DNA of 64,000 nt. It comes from Aliivibrio_A kagoshimensis (lineage in GTDB: Bacteria; Pseudomonadota; Gammaproteobacteria; Enterobacterales; Vibrionaceae). The number at the start of each line of letters is the position of its first letter. Position 1 is the stretch's first letter. The DNA lies in the NCBI RefSeq assembly GCF_050337105.1, contig NZ_JAKJSQ010000010.1, positions 1-64,000 on the forward strand, given 5' to 3'. The position numbers were made by a program, and so were the translations under genes. The notes below the pieces were generated by a model. The model was not told the origin of the DNA, made no database searches, and saw only the letters and a list, made by a program, of their open reading frames with translations. This document shows, piece by piece, positions 1-8,778 of the stretch.

Positions 1-121
1 GTGGATGATACATTTAGAAAGGAATGTACTTTATAATATTTCATTCTGTTTATCTTATCTGCAATGAATAGATGATCATAGATGTAGTCTACTAAAAAAA
101 GAACAAGATGGAGCCACACAA

Positions 122-1051
122 ATGACTGGGATTCTTGATTCAGTGAATCAACGCACACAAATTGTTGGACAAAACCGCTTAGAGTTGTTGACCTTTCGTT
201 TAATGAGTCGCCAACGCTATGGGATAAATGTTTTTAAAGTAAAAGAAGTGCTTCAGTGTCCAAAACTAACTGCACTACCAAATTTAAGCCCTATGGTTAA
301 AGGTGTGGCCCATATTCGTGGGCAAACAATCTCAGTGATTGATTTAAGTCAGGCTATTGGTGGAAGACCGGTTGTTGATCTCGAAAAGAGCTTTCTTGTC
401 ATATCTGAGTTTAATCGAACCATCCAAGGTTTTCTTGTTAGTTCAGTAGAAAGAATAGTCAATATTAACTGGGAATCAATGTTGCCACCACCTGATGGCG
501 CGGGCAACGACCACTATTTAACAGCGGTAACTACCATAGATGAAGATCTAGTAGAAATTATTGATGTAGAAAAAATATTGTCTGAAATAATGCCAGTTGA
601 AGAGACAATGGATGCTGGCCTGATTGAAGAGATTTCGGAAATCAGCGATGTTACTGCACGTAAAGTGTTGGTATCAGATGACTCCTCTGTTGCAAGAAAA
701 CAGGTAAAAAGAGCGATTGAAGCCATTGGGTTTGAAGTGATTTTAGCCAAAGATGGAAAAGAAGCGCTTGAGTTGCTAGAACAGATGGCAGAGCAGGGCA
801 GCATTTATGAGCAGCTCGCATTGGTGATTTCAGATATTGAGATGCCAGAAATGGATGGTTATACCTTCACCACTGAAGTCAGACGAAATCCACAATTAAA
901 AGATCTTTATGTGATTTTACATACGTCATTAAGTGGCGTGTTTAATCAGGCAATGATTGAGCGCGTTGGTGCCAACAAATTTATTGCAAAGTTTAACCCT
1001 ATAGAATTAGGGACAGCAGTTAAAGAAGCAATGGAAGTGACTCAAAAATAA
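122..1051 (+). CDS. cheV: Chemotaxis coupling/receiver protein CheV
   Basis: CheV is a 309-residue hybrid with an N-terminal CheW-like coupling domain (about residues 15-160) and a C-terminal response-regulator receiver domain (about 175-305). The receiver has the acidic pair in VLVSDDSS and the likely phospho-acceptor Asp238 in the ISDIEMPEMDG context. It couples chemoreceptors to CheA, and phosphorylation is thought to tune adaptation. The start is the ATG preceded by a GATGGAG ribosome site about 8 bases upstream. A TATAAT-like -10 at 32-37 may belong to its promoter, but the upstream gene is outside the window. cheR follows 49 bases later, the usual Vibrio pairing next to the flg genes. 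Confidence 0.95.
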   Translation: MTGILDSVNQRTQIVGQNRLELLTFRLMSRQRYGINVFKVKEVLQCPKLTALPNLSPMVKGVAHIRGQTISVIDLSQAIGGRPVVDLEKSFLVISEFNRTIQGFLVSSVERIVNINWESMLPPPDGAGNDHYLTAVTTIDEDLVEIIDVEKILSEIMPVEETMDAGLIEEISEISDVTARKVLVSDDSSVARKQVKRAIEAIGFEVILAKDGKEALELLEQMAEQGSIYEQLALVISDIEMPEMDGYTFTTEVRRNPQLKDLYVILHTSLSGVFNQAMIERVGANKFIAKFNPIELGTAVKEAMEVTQK

Positions 1052-1100
1052 TCAGCCCTATATGGGCTATTAATATTGAACATTAAAAATAAGAGCAAAA

Positions 1101-1928
1101 ATGACCTCAATAAGTATTAGTGAGCAAGAGTATCGTGATTTTAGTCGATTTTTAGAAGCTAAGTGTGCTATCTCGCTTGGAGATGGCAAGCAGTACTTAG
1201 TTCGCAGTCGGTTAAGCCCACTTGTTCAACGTTTTTCATTAAGCTCGCTTTCAGAGTTATTAATGAAAGTGTCTACTGGCCGTGATAGAGAACTGCAACT
1301 GGCGGCTGTGGATGCGATGACGACGAACGAAACGTTGTGGTTTAGAGATACCTATCCGTTTAAAGTGTTAGCAGAGAAGTTGTTGCCTGAATTTGCCGCT
1401 AATAAACGTCCGATTAAAATCTGGTCTGCAGCGAGTTCATCAGGGCAAGAGGCATACTCTATGGGAATGACCATTGCCGAGATACAAGCTCGTCGACCAG
1501 GTTTTCTACCTAATGTTCAAATAACGGGCACGGATATCTCTCAAACTATGCTTGATAACTGTCGTGCCGGTATCTACGATAACTTAGCGTTAGGTAGAGG
1601 CTTGTCACCAGAACGAAAAAAACAATTTTTTAAAGATGTTGGCGATGGCCGTATGGCGATTGATGACAAAATAAAACGAATGATGAACTTTCGTCCTCAA
1701 AACTTGATGGACAGTTACGCGCTGCTCGGTAAGTTTGATATTATTTTTTGCCGTAACGTGTTGATCTATTTTACGCCGGAAATGAAGTCGAAAGTGCTTA
1801 ATCAATTAGCGGGAAGTTTAAACCCAGGTGGATACTTACTGTTAGGGGCTTCTGAGTCGTTAACGGGTTTAACCGATAAATTTGAAATGGTACGTTGTAA
1901 CCCAGGTATTATTTATAAATTGAAATAA
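1101..1928 (+). CDS. cheR: Chemotaxis protein methyltransferase CheR
   Basis: CheR methylates glutamates of methyl-accepting chemotaxis proteins using S-adenosylmethionine. The 275-residue protein has the alpha-helical N-terminal domain and the Rossmann methyltransferase domain. The SAM-binding loop is visible around Trp108 (WSAASSSGQEAYS), followed by the ITGTDIS acidic loop and the FDIIFCRNVLIYF segment typical of the family. The start has a weak AAGAG ribosome site. It lies directly downstream of cheV, probably in the same transcript, and is followed by a strong terminator at 1961-1982, so the flgB operon begins separately. Length and motifs match the family. Confidence 0.96.
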   Translation: MTSISISEQEYRDFSRFLEAKCAISLGDGKQYLVRSRLSPLVQRFSLSSLSELLMKVSTGRDRELQLAAVDAMTTNETLWFRDTYPFKVLAEKLLPEFAANKRPIKIWSAASSSGQEAYSMGMTIAEIQARRPGFLPNVQITGTDISQTMLDNCRAGIYDNLALGRGLSPERKKQFFKDVGDGRMAIDDKIKRMMNFRPQNLMDSYALLGKFDIIFCRNVLIYFTPEMKSKVLNQLAGSLNPGGYLLLGASESLTGLTDKFEMVRCNPGIIYKLK

Positions 1929-1960
1929 CCGGATACGACGCTCCTCTTCAACATCAAATA

Positions 1961-1982
1961 AACGGCTTCGGCCGTTTTTTTT
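1961..1982 (+). terminator. Terminator after cheV-cheR
   Basis: A short GC-rich hairpin (AACGGC-TTCG-GCCGTT, with a UUCG-type tetraloop) is followed directly by a run of eight T. It lies 32 bases after the cheR stop and before the sigma-54 promoter of flgB, so it separates two transcription units. Confidence 0.9.
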
Positions 1983-2064
1983 CCCTCTTTCCCGTCACTT
2001 TTATTCAATCTGGCTCATTCCTTGCTAAACTTATCTCATTATTAGAATGTATCTATGTGAAATC

Positions 2065-2082
2065 TTGGCATAGCAATTGCAT
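2065..2082 (+). promoter_or_regulatory. Sigma-54 promoter of the flgBCDE operon
   Basis: TTGGCATAGCAATTGCAT carries the invariant GG (2067-2068) and GC (2079-2080) separated by exactly 10 bases, as required by RpoN. The expected start is near 2092, leaving a leader of about 65 bases before flgB. In Vibrio this operon is known as FlrC/sigma-54 dependent. Confidence 0.88.
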
Positions 2083-2157
2083 TTATTTATACGTAATAAA
2101 AGATTTATCAGAAAAGAGTAAAGCAACATCAGTTTGAACGTTCTTGTAGAGGTAGAT

Positions 2158-2553
2158 ATGGGCATTTCTTTTAATAACGCATTGGGTATACACCAACACA
2201 CCGTTGGCGTCCGTGGCGACAGGGCTGAGATAATCTCAACCAATATCGCCCAGGCAAATACTCCAGGTTTTAAATCAAGAGGAATGGACTTTAGTCGAGC
2301 ACTACAAGCGGCAAGCTCTGGGGCAAGTATCGGCCTTAGTCGCACAGATGGACGGCACATTAATGCCTCTACTAAGGTGACGGGTGAAAAGATGTACCGT
2401 ACTCCGACACAACCTGATACGGGTGATGGCAATACGGTAGATGTGGATTTGGAGCGTAATTTATTTATGCAGAACCAATTGAGATATCAAGCATCTTTGG
2501 ACTTTTTAGGTAGCAAGTTCAAAAACTTAACCAAAGCAATTAAGGGGCAATAA
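2158..2553 (+). CDS. flgB: Flagellar proximal rod protein FlgB
   Basis: FlgB forms part of the proximal rod between the MS ring and the distal rod. The product is 131 residues, the usual size. It shows the rod/hook family N-terminal signature (about residues 18-38, with the ISTNIAQANTPGFKSR segment). I chose the ATG at 2158, preceded by AGAGGTAG, rather than an in-frame TTG 24 bases upstream that would give a longer N-terminus not seen in the family. It is the first gene of flgBCDE, and flgC follows 3 bases later. Confidence 0.95.
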   Translation: MGISFNNALGIHQHTVGVRGDRAEIISTNIAQANTPGFKSRGMDFSRALQAASSGASIGLSRTDGRHINASTKVTGEKMYRTPTQPDTGDGNTVDVDLERNLFMQNQLRYQASLDFLGSKFKNLTKAIKGQ

Positions 2554-2556
2554 CAG

Positions 2557-2973
2557 ATGAGCTTATTTAATGTTTTTAACGTTACAGGTTCGGCCATGAG
2601 TGCAGAATCGGTTCGTCTTAATACTACCTCGAGTAACATGGCAAATGCGGACAGTGTCAGTAGCTCAGCTGAGCAGACTTACAAAGCCCGTCAAGCCATC
2701 TTTGGAGCGGAATTGAGCAAAGCAAAATATAACCGTGATGAGAGTGTCCCGGTAAAAGTTCTCGGTATTGTTGAGAGTCAAAAACCTCTTGTTGCGGAAT
2801 ATAAACCAGATCACCCTATGGCAAATGAAGATGGCTATATTTTTAAGCCTAACGTGAATGTCATGGAAGAGATGGCGAATATGATCTCAGCATCACGTGC
2901 GTACCAAACGAACGTACAGGTTGCTGATGCAAGTAAACAGATGCTGCTGCGTACGCTGCAGATGGGTCAATAG
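2557..2973 (+). CDS. flgC: Flagellar proximal rod protein FlgC
   Basis: FlgC is a proximal rod subunit exported by the flagellar type III system. The 138-residue product has the N-terminal rod motif (LNTTSSNMANADS, near residues 20-32) and the C-terminal rod/hook motif (VNVMEEMANMISASRAYQTN), which form the coiled coils of axial proteins. It begins 3 bases after flgB, with a GGGG ribosome site inside the flgB end, so translation is probably coupled. flgD follows after 17 bases. Confidence 0.96.
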   Translation: MSLFNVFNVTGSAMSAESVRLNTTSSNMANADSVSSSAEQTYKARQAIFGAELSKAKYNRDESVPVKVLGIVESQKPLVAEYKPDHPMANEDGYIFKPNVNVMEEMANMISASRAYQTNVQVADASKQMLLRTLQMGQ

Positions 2974-2990
2974 GGTAAGGGAGACATATT

Positions 2991-3704
2991 ATGGCCGGAA
3001 TTAACGGCATAGGTCAAAACAGCCTATCCTACATCGATCAGCTGAAAGATATGCAAGACAAGAAGCTGAAAGGTGAAGAAAAAGTCACAGGTCAAAACGA
3101 ACTGAAGCAAGAGGACTTTCTCTCTTTGCTGACTAAACAGCTTGCCCAGCAGGACCCGTTTAAGCCAGTTGGTAATGATCAAATGATTGCGCAAATGGCA
3201 TCATTTGCCACCGTTGATGGTATCGGAAAGATGAATAGCCAGTTCGATAGTTTGAACTCGTCTATGACCTCTAATCAGGCTCTACAAGCGTCATCGCTGG
3301 TTGGCCGTGATGTTCTAGTACCAGGCGCAAAAGGGTTAAAAGAAGCAGATAAGGGCATGGCAGCAATGGTTAAATTGCCGCAATCGGTTAATAACTTACT
3401 CGTTCGTATTGAGAATGAGCAAGGACAGTTAATGCGAACCTTAGATGCGGGCGCTAAACCTGCAGGCGACACTCGAGTTGAGTGGGACGGAAAAGATGAA
3501 AACGGCAACGCATTGCCTGCTGGCCGCTACAGTGTAAAAGCGGGTGGCATACTAGACGGAGAGAGCAAAGAGTTTGATGTTTCAACTTACGCAAACGTCA
3601 ACAGTGTTCTTCTTGGTAAAGGCGATGGAAATGTATTGCTCAATCTAGCTGGTTTCCAGTCACCAGTTCGACTTGCAGAAGTATTAGAAGTCGGCAAAGC
3701 ATAA
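2991..3704 (+). CDS. flgD: Hook-capping scaffold protein FlgD
   Basis: FlgD caps the growing hook and promotes FlgE assembly, and is discarded afterwards. The 237-residue protein has the conserved N-terminal FlgD segment (about residues 37-75: EDFLSLLTKQLAQQDPFKP then DQMIAQMASFATVDG). A C-terminal Ig-like/tudor region includes TRVEWDGKDENGNALPAGRY, the FlgD Ig-like signature. The start has a good GGGAGACA ribosome site. It lies between flgC and flgE as in other Vibrio. Confidence 0.96.
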   Translation: MAGINGIGQNSLSYIDQLKDMQDKKLKGEEKVTGQNELKQEDFLSLLTKQLAQQDPFKPVGNDQMIAQMASFATVDGIGKMNSQFDSLNSSMTSNQALQASSLVGRDVLVPGAKGLKEADKGMAAMVKLPQSVNNLLVRIENEQGQLMRTLDAGAKPAGDTRVEWDGKDENGNALPAGRYSVKAGGILDGESKEFDVSTYANVNSVLLGKGDGNVLLNLAGFQSPVRLAEVLEVGKA

Positions 3705-3732
3705 TACAAAGAGTTAGATAGGGGATTCAGGA

Positions 3733-5034
3733 ATGTCATATGTATCATTAAGCGGTTTAGCCGCTGCCCAAAAAGATTTGAATACAACCAGTAATAACAT
3801 TGCCAATGCCAACACATACGGCTTTAAAGAGTCCCGTGCTGAGTTTGGAGATGTGTACTCTACATCGTTGTTCTCAAATGCTAAGACCACAACGGGCGGT
3901 GGTGCTAATACGTCCATAGTGGCACAACAATTCCATGAAGGCTCTAGTATTTATACCAACAATCCGATGGACTTACGAATTGCAGGGCAAGGTTTTTTTG
4001 CCGTGGCTAAGAATAGGCTTCAACCAGCAACGAATGAACTAACAAGAAATGGCGCTTTTCATTTAGACAAAGATAACTACATGGTAACGTCAGATAATCA
4101 ATCATTGTTAGGTTATGAAGTTGATGCTGAAAGTGGTGAAGTCACCTCTTATGAACCCAAAGCGATCAAAGTACCCGATCAATTTGGTAAACCGAAACAG
4201 TCTGAGAACGTTGAGATCGGATTGAACTTGCCATCGAATGCTCCGGCAAAAGATGTCGCTCTGTTCGATGCCAACGATCCAGATACCTATAATAAGTCGA
4301 CGTCTATTACGGTTTATGACTCAAAGGGTCAGCCGTATAAAATGACCACCTATTATGTGAAAGATCAAACTAAGCCCAATACGTGGAGTGTGTATTACAC
4401 AGGCACTGACGCAGAGGGTGAAAAACCGGTGAACATTGCTGGTGGAGATGCAAGCAGTGCGACTGGACATGTGGGCCATACTCTAGAGTTTAATCATGAT
4501 GGTACCCCGAAAGTTATCAATGCTGGCCAACCGATCATTTCCGAGGCGTTAGGTGATGCGAGTACGATGAATCTAAATGGTGCTGATCCCTCTCAAGTAT
4601 TGACCATGAATTTTGATACACCAACGCAATACGCTGCTCCTTTTGAAATGCGTCGATTTAATGAAGATGGTGCTACCACGGGTTACTTAGCCAAGGTGGA
4701 CATCGATGAGCGCGGTAATATTGTTGGTTCTTACTCGAATGGCCAAGATGTCACTCTAGGACGTATTGCTACAGTACGTGTCGCTAATATGCAGGGGTTA
4801 TCTCAGCAAGGTGGTACTCAGTGGCAAGCGAACCAGAAATCTGGTGCAGCGGTCTGGGGTGAAGCAAATCAAGGCTCATTTGGTGCGATTCAAAGTGGTA
4901 CCATTGAGCAATCGAATATTGATATGACGCAAGAGCTGGTTGATCTAATTTCAGCTCAGCGAAACTTCCAAGCGAACTCACGTTCATTAGAAGTTCATAA
5001 TCAGTTACAACAGAATATTCTACAAATCCGATAG
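3733..5034 (+). CDS. flgE: Flagellar hook protein FlgE
   Basis: FlgE polymerises to form the hook, the universal joint between rod and filament. The 433-residue product carries the N-terminal axial motif (LAAAQKDLNTTSNNIANANT then YGFKESRAEF), the hook core with the internal DLRIAGQGFFAV segment, and the C-terminal motif (DLISAQRNFQANSRSLEV). The ATG follows a TAGGGGAT ribosome site. It is the last gene of the flgBCDE unit, with a strong terminator just downstream. Confidence 0.97.
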   Translation: MSYVSLSGLAAAQKDLNTTSNNIANANTYGFKESRAEFGDVYSTSLFSNAKTTTGGGANTSIVAQQFHEGSSIYTNNPMDLRIAGQGFFAVAKNRLQPATNELTRNGAFHLDKDNYMVTSDNQSLLGYEVDAESGEVTSYEPKAIKVPDQFGKPKQSENVEIGLNLPSNAPAKDVALFDANDPDTYNKSTSITVYDSKGQPYKMTTYYVKDQTKPNTWSVYYTGTDAEGEKPVNIAGGDASSATGHVGHTLEFNHDGTPKVINAGQPIISEALGDASTMNLNGADPSQVLTMNFDTPTQYAAPFEMRRFNEDGATTGYLAKVDIDERGNIVGSYSNGQDVTLGRIATVRVANMQGLSQQGGTQWQANQKSGAAVWGEANQGSFGAIQSGTIEQSNIDMTQELVDLISAQRNFQANSRSLEVHNQLQQNILQIR

Positions 5035-5060
5035 AGAACTGCCTCTTATCGTTTTCGTCT

Positions 5061-5090
5061 TTGCCACCTCATCGAAGGTGGCAATTTTTT
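5061..5090 (+). terminator. Terminator after flgBCDE
   Basis: TTGCCACCT pairs with AGGTGGCAA across a 6-base loop and is followed by six T. It ends the flgB operon before the sigma-54 promoter of flgF. Confidence 0.9.
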
Positions 5091-5177
5091 ACCAACTCCT
5101 GCATTAAACATCGGTTACTCTTCAAATACCACCTCCAAAAAAATCTCAAACCATTGAAAATAAAGATTATTAATTCA

Positions 5178-5193
5178 TGGCACAGTTATTGCT
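5178..5193 (+). promoter_or_regulatory. Sigma-54 promoter of the flgFGHIJ operon
   Basis: TGGCACAGTTATTGCT has the RpoN GG (5179-5180) and GC (5191-5192) with the 10-base gap and is a close match to the full consensus TGGCAC-N5-TTGC. The predicted start is near 5204, about 24 bases before flgF, so the leader is very short. Confidence 0.9.
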
Positions 5194-5227
5194 TTATCCT
5201 GATTAATAACGATTTCAGGAGTAGACA

Positions 5228-5977
5228 ATGGATCGCGCACTATTTCTCGCCATGAGTGGGGCAAAGCAGAATATGCAAGCTATGCAGCTTCGTTCAAATA
5301 ACTTGGCGAACGTGAGTACTACAGGCTTTCGAGCTGATTTAGCACAAGCAAGGTCAATGCAAGCTTATGGTGAAGGTCTACCTACTCGTGTGTTTAATAT
5401 GACAGAACGTCCTGGACAAAACTTTCAGCAAGGATCAGTGATTACCACAGGTCGAGATCTGGACATTACGATTGAAGGTGATGGTTGGTTAGCAGTGCTA
5501 GACAACACGGGCCAAGAGGGGTTAACCCGAGCAGGCAACCTGAAAATCGATCAATCAGGTCTATTAATGAACAGCAGTGGTCAACTGATTCTTGGTGAGA
5601 ATAATGCACCAATTACTCTGCCCCTTCCCCTCGCGAAAATAGAGATTGGGCGTGATGGTACTGTGTCTGTGTTAGAGCAAGGCGCACCAGCAGAAGCGAT
5701 GGAAGAGATAGATCGAATTAAATTGGTTCGCCCTGATAATCGTTCACTGTTTAAAGATACTAACGGTCTGTTTCGTTCAAAAAACCCCGATGCGGAGTTT
5801 GAAGCTGATGCCAGTATTACCATTTTAAGCGGTGCCATCGAAGGCAGTAACGTTAATGCCGTAGGTGAAATGACAAGTTTGATTGACCTTCAGCGTCAAT
5901 TTGAAATGCAAGTTAAGATGATGAGCACAGCCGAAGAGATGGATAAAGCCTCTGACATGTTGTTGCGCAGTAGCTAA
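5228..5977 (+). CDS. flgF: Flagellar rod protein FlgF
   Basis: FlgF is a rod subunit joining the proximal rod to the FlgG distal rod. The 249-residue product shows the axial N-terminal motif (MQLRSNNLANVSTTGFRA), the internal RDLDITIEGDGWLAV segment shared by FlgE/F/G, and the C-terminal helix (EMTSLIDLQRQFEMQVKMM). The ATG follows an AGGAGTAG ribosome site 5 to 6 bases away, right after the sigma-54 promoter at 5178. It heads flgFGHIJ. Confidence 0.96.
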   Translation: MDRALFLAMSGAKQNMQAMQLRSNNLANVSTTGFRADLAQARSMQAYGEGLPTRVFNMTERPGQNFQQGSVITTGRDLDITIEGDGWLAVLDNTGQEGLTRAGNLKIDQSGLLMNSSGQLILGENNAPITLPLPLAKIEIGRDGTVSVLEQGAPAEAMEEIDRIKLVRPDNRSLFKDTNGLFRSKNPDAEFEADASITILSGAIEGSNVNAVGEMTSLIDLQRQFEMQVKMMSTAEEMDKASDMLLRSS

Positions 5978-6016
5978 TGTCATCATTAGCCTAAACAGAG
6001 AGTAAAGGATTAAATT

Positions 6017-6805
6017 ATGCATCCAGCATTATGGGTCAGTAAAACGGGTTTAGACGCGCAGCAGACTAACATTTCGACTATTTCGAATAACTTAGCTAAC
6101 GCCTCAACCATAGGTTACAAGAAAGGCCGTGCTGTTTTTGAAGATCTGTTTTATCAGAATATCAATCAAGCAGGAGCAAAGTCATCGCAAAACACTGAAA
6201 TGCCGAGTGGTTTAATGCTTGGGGCGGGTGCAAAAGTGGTGGCAACCCAAAAAGTCTTTACCAATGGTAATGCTCAAACCACCTCTAACGCGATGGACAT
6301 GATGATTGAAGGCGATGGCTTCTTTCAAGTGTTAATGCCCGATGGCAATATTGGTTATTCGCGTAATGGTCAGTTTACCCTTAACGATGAAGGCACCATG
6401 GTAACGTCGGGATCAGGGTATTCATTAGAACCTGAAATTACTATTCCTGATGATGCTATTAATGTCACCGTTGGCACCGATGGTGAAGTCTCCGTACGGC
6501 TGCGAGGTCAGCAAGAGAACCAGGTAATTGGTCAAATTACTACCGTGGATTTCATTAACCCAGGTGGCCTTGAGCCTATTGGACAAAACCTTTATCTACC
6601 AACCGGTGCTAGTGGTGAAGCTCAAGAGGGAACACCAGGATTGGAAGGGTTAGGGGCGATTCGTCAATCCATGCTTGAGACATCGAACGTGAATGTCACC
6701 GAAGAACTGGTCAACATGATTGAAGCGCAACGCGTTTATGAAATGAACTCTAAAGTGATCTCTGCTGTAGATAAGATGATGAGCTTTGTTAACCAACAGC
6801 TTTAA
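6017..6805 (+). CDS. flgG: Flagellar distal rod protein FlgG
   Basis: FlgG builds the distal rod that crosses the peptidoglycan and outer membrane inside the P and L rings. The 262-residue product starts MHPALWVSKTGLDAQQT, the typical FlgG N-terminus. It has the SNNLANASTIGYKKGRA motif, an internal MDMMIEGDGFFQV segment and the C-terminal ELVNMIEAQRVYEMNSK motif. An AAAGGAT ribosome site precedes the ATG. Its neighbours flgF and flgH support the assignment. Confidence 0.97.
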   Translation: MHPALWVSKTGLDAQQTNISTISNNLANASTIGYKKGRAVFEDLFYQNINQAGAKSSQNTEMPSGLMLGAGAKVVATQKVFTNGNAQTTSNAMDMMIEGDGFFQVLMPDGNIGYSRNGQFTLNDEGTMVTSGSGYSLEPEITIPDDAINVTVGTDGEVSVRLRGQQENQVIGQITTVDFINPGGLEPIGQNLYLPTGASGEAQEGTPGLEGLGAIRQSMLETSNVNVTEELVNMIEAQRVYEMNSKVISAVDKMMSFVNQQL

Positions 6806-6820
6806 TGTAGGAACCCTGTG

Positions 6821-7597
6821 ATGAAACGAATTATTACACTCACACTAGCAGCGTTATTAACCGGCTGTGCATTGCCGCCTTCGATGGAAGAGGACGATAT
6901 CAACTCTGCCACGACCGTTGTGGATGCGGTTGAAGGCGATAAAAGTGATGAAGAGAGCGGGGGGATTGTTGACACTTTACGAAACCGTACGGATCCATTA
7001 GCGGGAGATCCTGCTTGGGCACCGATAAATCCAAAGCAGAAACCTGAGCACTATGCTGCAGCAACAGGTTCACTGTTCAATGTGGATCATGCACAGAATC
7101 TCTATGATGATTCCAAACCTCATGGGCTTGGCGACATCGTTACCGTGTTACTGGAAGAGCAAACCAAAGCGGCAAAAAGTGCGGATGCGGATTTAGAAAA
7201 ATCAAATGATGCAACCATGGACCCATTAAGTGTCGGTGGTGAAGAACTCAAAATTGGTGATTATAATTTTTCTTATGAGCTGAATAATGAGAATAAATTC
7301 AGTGGCAACAGTTCGGCCAACCAAAGTAACAGTTTGAGTGGTTCAATTACCGTAGAGGTGATTGAGGTGTTGGCCAATGGCAATTTAGTGATTCGGGGTG
7401 AGAAATGGCTAACGCTGAATACTGGGGATGAGTACCTACGCCTAAGCGGCACGATCAGGCCGGAAGATATCGACTTTGAAAATAACATTGCCTCCACACG
7501 TATTTCCAATGCCCGTATTCAATATTCAGGTACGGGAGATCAACAAGATATGCAAGAACCAGGATTCTTGGCACGATTCTTCAATGTATCATTGTAA
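6821..7597 (+). CDS. flgH: Flagellar L-ring lipoprotein FlgH
   Basis: FlgH forms the L ring in the outer membrane. The product of 258 residues begins with a lipoprotein signal peptide with lipobox LTGC, lipidated on Cys16. The body carries the FlgH-specific GDIVTVLLEEQTKAAKSA segment and the WLTLNTGDEYLRLSGTIRPEDI stretch. The ATG at 6821 follows a TAGGA site by 8 bases. A GTG directly upstream in frame is possible but less likely. It lies 15 bases after flgG. Confidence 0.96.
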   Translation: MKRIITLTLAALLTGCALPPSMEEDDINSATTVVDAVEGDKSDEESGGIVDTLRNRTDPLAGDPAWAPINPKQKPEHYAAATGSLFNVDHAQNLYDDSKPHGLGDIVTVLLEEQTKAAKSADADLEKSNDATMDPLSVGGEELKIGDYNFSYELNNENKFSGNSSANQSNSLSGSITVEVIEVLANGNLVIRGEKWLTLNTGDEYLRLSGTIRPEDIDFENNIASTRISNARIQYSGTGDQQDMQEPGFLARFFNVSL

Positions 7598-7624
7598 TTA
7601 CCCGTTATTGGCCAGGAATTTGAC

Positions 7625-8749
7625 GTGAATAGAGCAGCAGTACAACAATTAGTGACCTTGACGACGAAGTGGTTAGTACTCACATGGGTTGTCGTTGCTC
7701 TTCTTCCTGCCCAAGCGGCAAGAATCAAAGATGTGTCAAAAGTTGCCGGGGTTCGAAGTAACCAACTGGTTGGTTATGGTTTAGTCACGGGTCTTCCTGG
7801 CACAGGAGAGTCAACCCCATTTACTGACCAAAGCTTCAATGCCATGCTACAAAATTTTGGCATTCAATTGCCACCCGGCACCAAACCAAAAACCAAAAAT
7901 GTTGCTGCCGTTATTGTTACTGCCAACATGCCCGCGTTTACTAAACAGGGGCAATATATTGATGTCACTATCTCTTCTGTAGGCTCAGCAAAAAGCCTAC
8001 GAGGTGGAACGCTAGTACAGACCTTCCTTAAAGGTTTAGATGGAAAAGTGTACGCCATTGCTCAAGGCAGCTTGGTTGTTAGTGGTTTCAGTGCAGAAGG
8101 GGCTGATGGGTCTAAGATTGTGGGTAATAATCCAACCGTAGGTCGTATTTCAGATGGCGCGATTGTGGAACGTGAAATTCCATCACCTTTTGGCCGTGGC
8201 GACTTCATTACCTTTGATCTGTTTGAGTCTGATTTTACTACGGCGCAGCGATTGGCAGATTCGGTCAATACGTTTTTAGGTCCGAGTATGGCCTCAGCGA
8301 TTGATGCGACCTCAGTCAGAGTGAGAGCACCACGAGATTTAAGCCAACGTGTTGCCTTTTTATCTACGATTGAAAATATCGAATTTAATCCAGCAGATGG
8401 TGGCGCGAAGATCATTATTAATTCACGTACTGGCACCATAGTGGTGGGGAAACATGTTCGTCTCAAACCTGCCGCAGTCACACATGGCGGAATGACAGTC
8501 GCCATAAAAGAGAATTATGAAGCGAGTCAACCGGGGCCGTTCAGTGATGGGCAGACAGTAGTGGTTCCTGATACCGATATTGAAGTCACCGAAAAGCAAG
8601 GCAAGATGTTTAATTTCGAACCGGGGTTAACATTGGACGATTTGGTTCGTGCGGTGAACGAAGTTGGTGCTGCCCCTTCTGATTTAATGGCGATTCTTCA
8701 AGCTCTAAAGCAAGCTGGTGCTATTGAAGGTCAGCTGATCATTATTTAA
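7625..8749 (+). CDS. flgI: Flagellar P-ring protein FlgI
   Basis: FlgI forms the periplasmic P ring around the distal rod. The 374-residue precursor starts at a GTG preceded by CAGGAATTTGAC and has a Sec signal peptide ending near PAQA-ARIKD. The mature N-terminus RIKDVSKVAGVRSNQLVGYGLVTGL is the FlgI hallmark (residues about 33-57). The C-terminal LDDLVRAVNEVGAAPSDLMAILQALK segment is also typical. It follows flgH by 27 bases in the flgFGHIJ unit. Confidence 0.96.
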   Translation: MNRAAVQQLVTLTTKWLVLTWVVVALLPAQAARIKDVSKVAGVRSNQLVGYGLVTGLPGTGESTPFTDQSFNAMLQNFGIQLPPGTKPKTKNVAAVIVTANMPAFTKQGQYIDVTISSVGSAKSLRGGTLVQTFLKGLDGKVYAIAQGSLVVSGFSAEGADGSKIVGNNPTVGRISDGAIVEREIPSPFGRGDFITFDLFESDFTTAQRLADSVNTFLGPSMASAIDATSVRVRAPRDLSQRVAFLSTIENIEFNPADGGAKIIINSRTGTIVVGKHVRLKPAAVTHGGMTVAIKENYEASQPGPFSDGQTVVVPDTDIEVTEKQGKMFNFEPGLTLDDLVRAVNEVGAAPSDLMAILQALKQAGAIEGQLIII

Positions 8750-8778
8750 ACAAACACTATACGTAAAGGAGGAACCTT